39,328 bases of DNA, from contig JAFGOW010000200.1 in assembly GCA_016926265.1 (NCBI GenBank), positions 1 to 39,328 of the forward strand, given 5' to 3'. The position numbers were made by a program, and so were the translations under genes. The DNA comes from Deltaproteobacteria bacterium. Its GTDB lineage: Bacteria; Desulfobacterota; Desulfuromonadia; Desulfuromonadales; JAAYDE01. This document shows, in pieces, positions 38,160 to 39,328 of the stretch; the first letter of the stretch is position 1, and every line of letters starts with the position of its first letter. The notes below the pieces were generated by a model. It made no database searches, was not told the DNA's origin, and saw only the letters and a list, made by a program, of their open reading frames with translations.

Positions 38160-39155
38160 TCAGCGGCCGAAATAACGGGACGGCCCTTCCAGGGTCTCCC
38201 AGCCGGATTCCCGGAACAGGACACGGCAGGAGGCGACCGATTCCCCACGACCCTCCTCGGTTTTTTCCCTGATGTCGCGGGGGTTGGCTCCGGCCTCGGC
38301 CCAGAACAGGTTGGCGCCGGCGATCCCTCCCAGGGTGCAGGGTTCGTGGGTGCAGTTTCCAGCCACGGTTCTCGGCATTCCGAGCCGGGTGACGGCCACG
38401 ATCTGCGCCATGCGCAGCTCGCTGATGGTTCCCCGCGCGGCCATTTCGGTGCCGGGGATTGGGATGCGCCGCGCCGCGCCGCTATAGGAGGGGTTGATGG
38501 CGGCGGTAAAAGCGATCAGATCGGCCAGCTCCATGGCATCGTGTTCCGGTCCTATGGGTTCGACGCAGGTTCCTACCTGGAGCCCGGCTTCCTGGAAGTT
38601 CCGGAGACTTTGTTTTCTGGCTTCCGGAGAGAGGGCGGAATCGACCCCTTCTCGGAGTCGCAAGGCATGATAGACCCCCGTGAAACCGGCCGCCCGGAGC
38701 TTTTGAGCGCCAAGGAGGGACTGATCTCCGACATTGGCGATCAGAATCGTCTCCGGATCCAGGTGGTCCCGAATTTCCCGGGATATCTCCAGAAAAAGCT
38801 CGAAGGGGTAGGTGGCGGTGGTCATCAGGTAAATGGCATTGGCGCCAGCCTTTTCAAAGCCTTTGGCGTAGGAGATCGCCTCCGCGGGTGGGAGGCGGGT
38901 TTCCCTGGAGAAAACCCCGTTTTTTCCGGAAAACGAGCAAAAGGCGCAATCGCCGGGGCAGGGAGCCATGTTGAGCGCCAGTTGGGCATGAATTTCGGCC
39001 CGATTGTTGGTCAACTCTTTGGAGATATGGTTGGCTGTGGCCATCACCTGATAGCTTTCGGGGGCCTCGGGGGGGAAATTGAGGAGGAAAATCAGTTCGT
39101 CGCGGGTAAGAACTTCCCGGTTATGGGCTTTGGAAATCAGGTTTTGGATTTTCAT
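38160..39155 (-). CDS. BioB-like radical SAM protein of unknown function
   Basis: LNMAPCPGDCAFCSFS (CxxxCxxC cluster motif), FEKAGANAIYLMTTATYPFE, LIANVGDQ, VEPIGPEHDAMELADLIAF, CTHEPCTLGGIAGANLFWAEAGANPRD. Confidence 0.85.
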   Translation of the reverse strand: MKIQNLISKAHNREVLTRDELIFLLNFPPEAPESYQVMATANHISKELTNNRAEIHAQLALNMAPCPGDCAFCSFSGKNGVFSRETRLPPAEAISYAKGFEKAGANAIYLMTTATYPFELFLEISREIRDHLDPETILIANVGDQSLLGAQKLRAAGFTGVYHALRLREGVDSALSPEARKQSLRNFQEAGLQVGTCVEPIGPEHDAMELADLIAFTAAINPSYSGAARRIPIPGTEMAARGTISELRMAQIVAVTRLGMPRTVAGNCTHEPCTLGGIAGANLFWAEAGANPRDIREKTEEGRGESVASCRVLFRESGWETLEGPSRYFGR

Positions 39156-39194
39156 GGTGGTAGCTTTTCTCGCATGAAAGTATTAAAGAAAAGA

Positions 39195-39220
39195 AAAGCC
39201 CCGGTTTGGCCCGGGGCTTT
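39195..39220 (-). terminator. Rho-independent terminator downstream of tRNA-Leu
   Basis: Perfect 10-bp stem AAAGCCCCGG / CCGGGGCTTT with 6-nt loop; on the minus strand followed by CTTTTCTTT. Confidence 0.85.
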
Positions 39221-39247
39221 CAGTGAAAATGTCGTTATGAATTTTTT

Positions 39248-39328
39248 TGGTGCCGAAGGCGAGACTCGAACTCGCACGAGCGGTTGCCCACCACCCCCTC
39301 AAGATGGCGTGTCTACCAGTTCCACCAC
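39248..39328 (-). tRNA. tRNA-Leu (anticodon GAG), 5' acceptor end truncated by window edge, CCA encoded
   Basis: Minus strand GTGGTGGAACTGGTAGACACGCCATCTTGAGGGGGTGGTGGGCAACCGCTCGTGCGAGTTCGAGTCTCGCCTTCGGCACCA; anticodon stem CCATC/GGTGG around TTGAGGG. Confidence 0.93.

Noticed and set aside
1-39328. CRISPR array, transposase/IS element, toxin-antitoxin or phage-defence system
   Set aside because: No regularly spaced repeats, no transposase or integrase ORF and no recognisable defence domain anywhere in the window

Overview
The window looks like a contiguous chromosomal segment of a high-GC Gram-negative bacterium. Gene content and order resemble Desulfuromonas/Geobacter-type deltaproteobacteria, but that assignment is inference. 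Left part: glyA (3' end), comEB, nrdR, ribD-ribE-ribBA-ribH-nusB, hom, hsp20, pncA, a minus-strand RlmI-type methyltransferase, prfB split by a classic programmed +1 frameshift, lysS and lolC/E-lolD. Middle: an envelope/lipid A cluster, bamA-skp-lpxD-fabZ-lpxA-[structured 195-bp gap]-gnnA-like-gnnB-like-lpxB-msbA-DUF374 acyltransferase-waaA-lpxK-YcaR/Trm112-like-waaC. Right: rfbB-rfbD-rfbA-rfbC, waaG, waaP, a tandem two-kinase-domain protein and an AT-rich islet (polysaccharide pyruvyl transferase-like protein, small Cys-containing exported orphan, degraded sequence). It ends with a minus-strand BioB-like radical SAM protein, a terminator and a partial tRNA-Leu(GAG). Most interesting: (1) gnnA/gnnB-like genes between lpxA and lpxB plus a DUF374 (LpxJ-type) acyltransferase, predicting a 2,3-diamino lipid A; (2) a nested-helix candidate leader RNA upstream of the gnnA-like gene; (3) the tandem LPS kinase with a G9 tract in its interdomain linker; (4) the AT-rich islet with an orphan secreted protein; (5) a BamA with a lipobox-like signal peptide. 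All family names come from motif recognition by eye; no database search was run.
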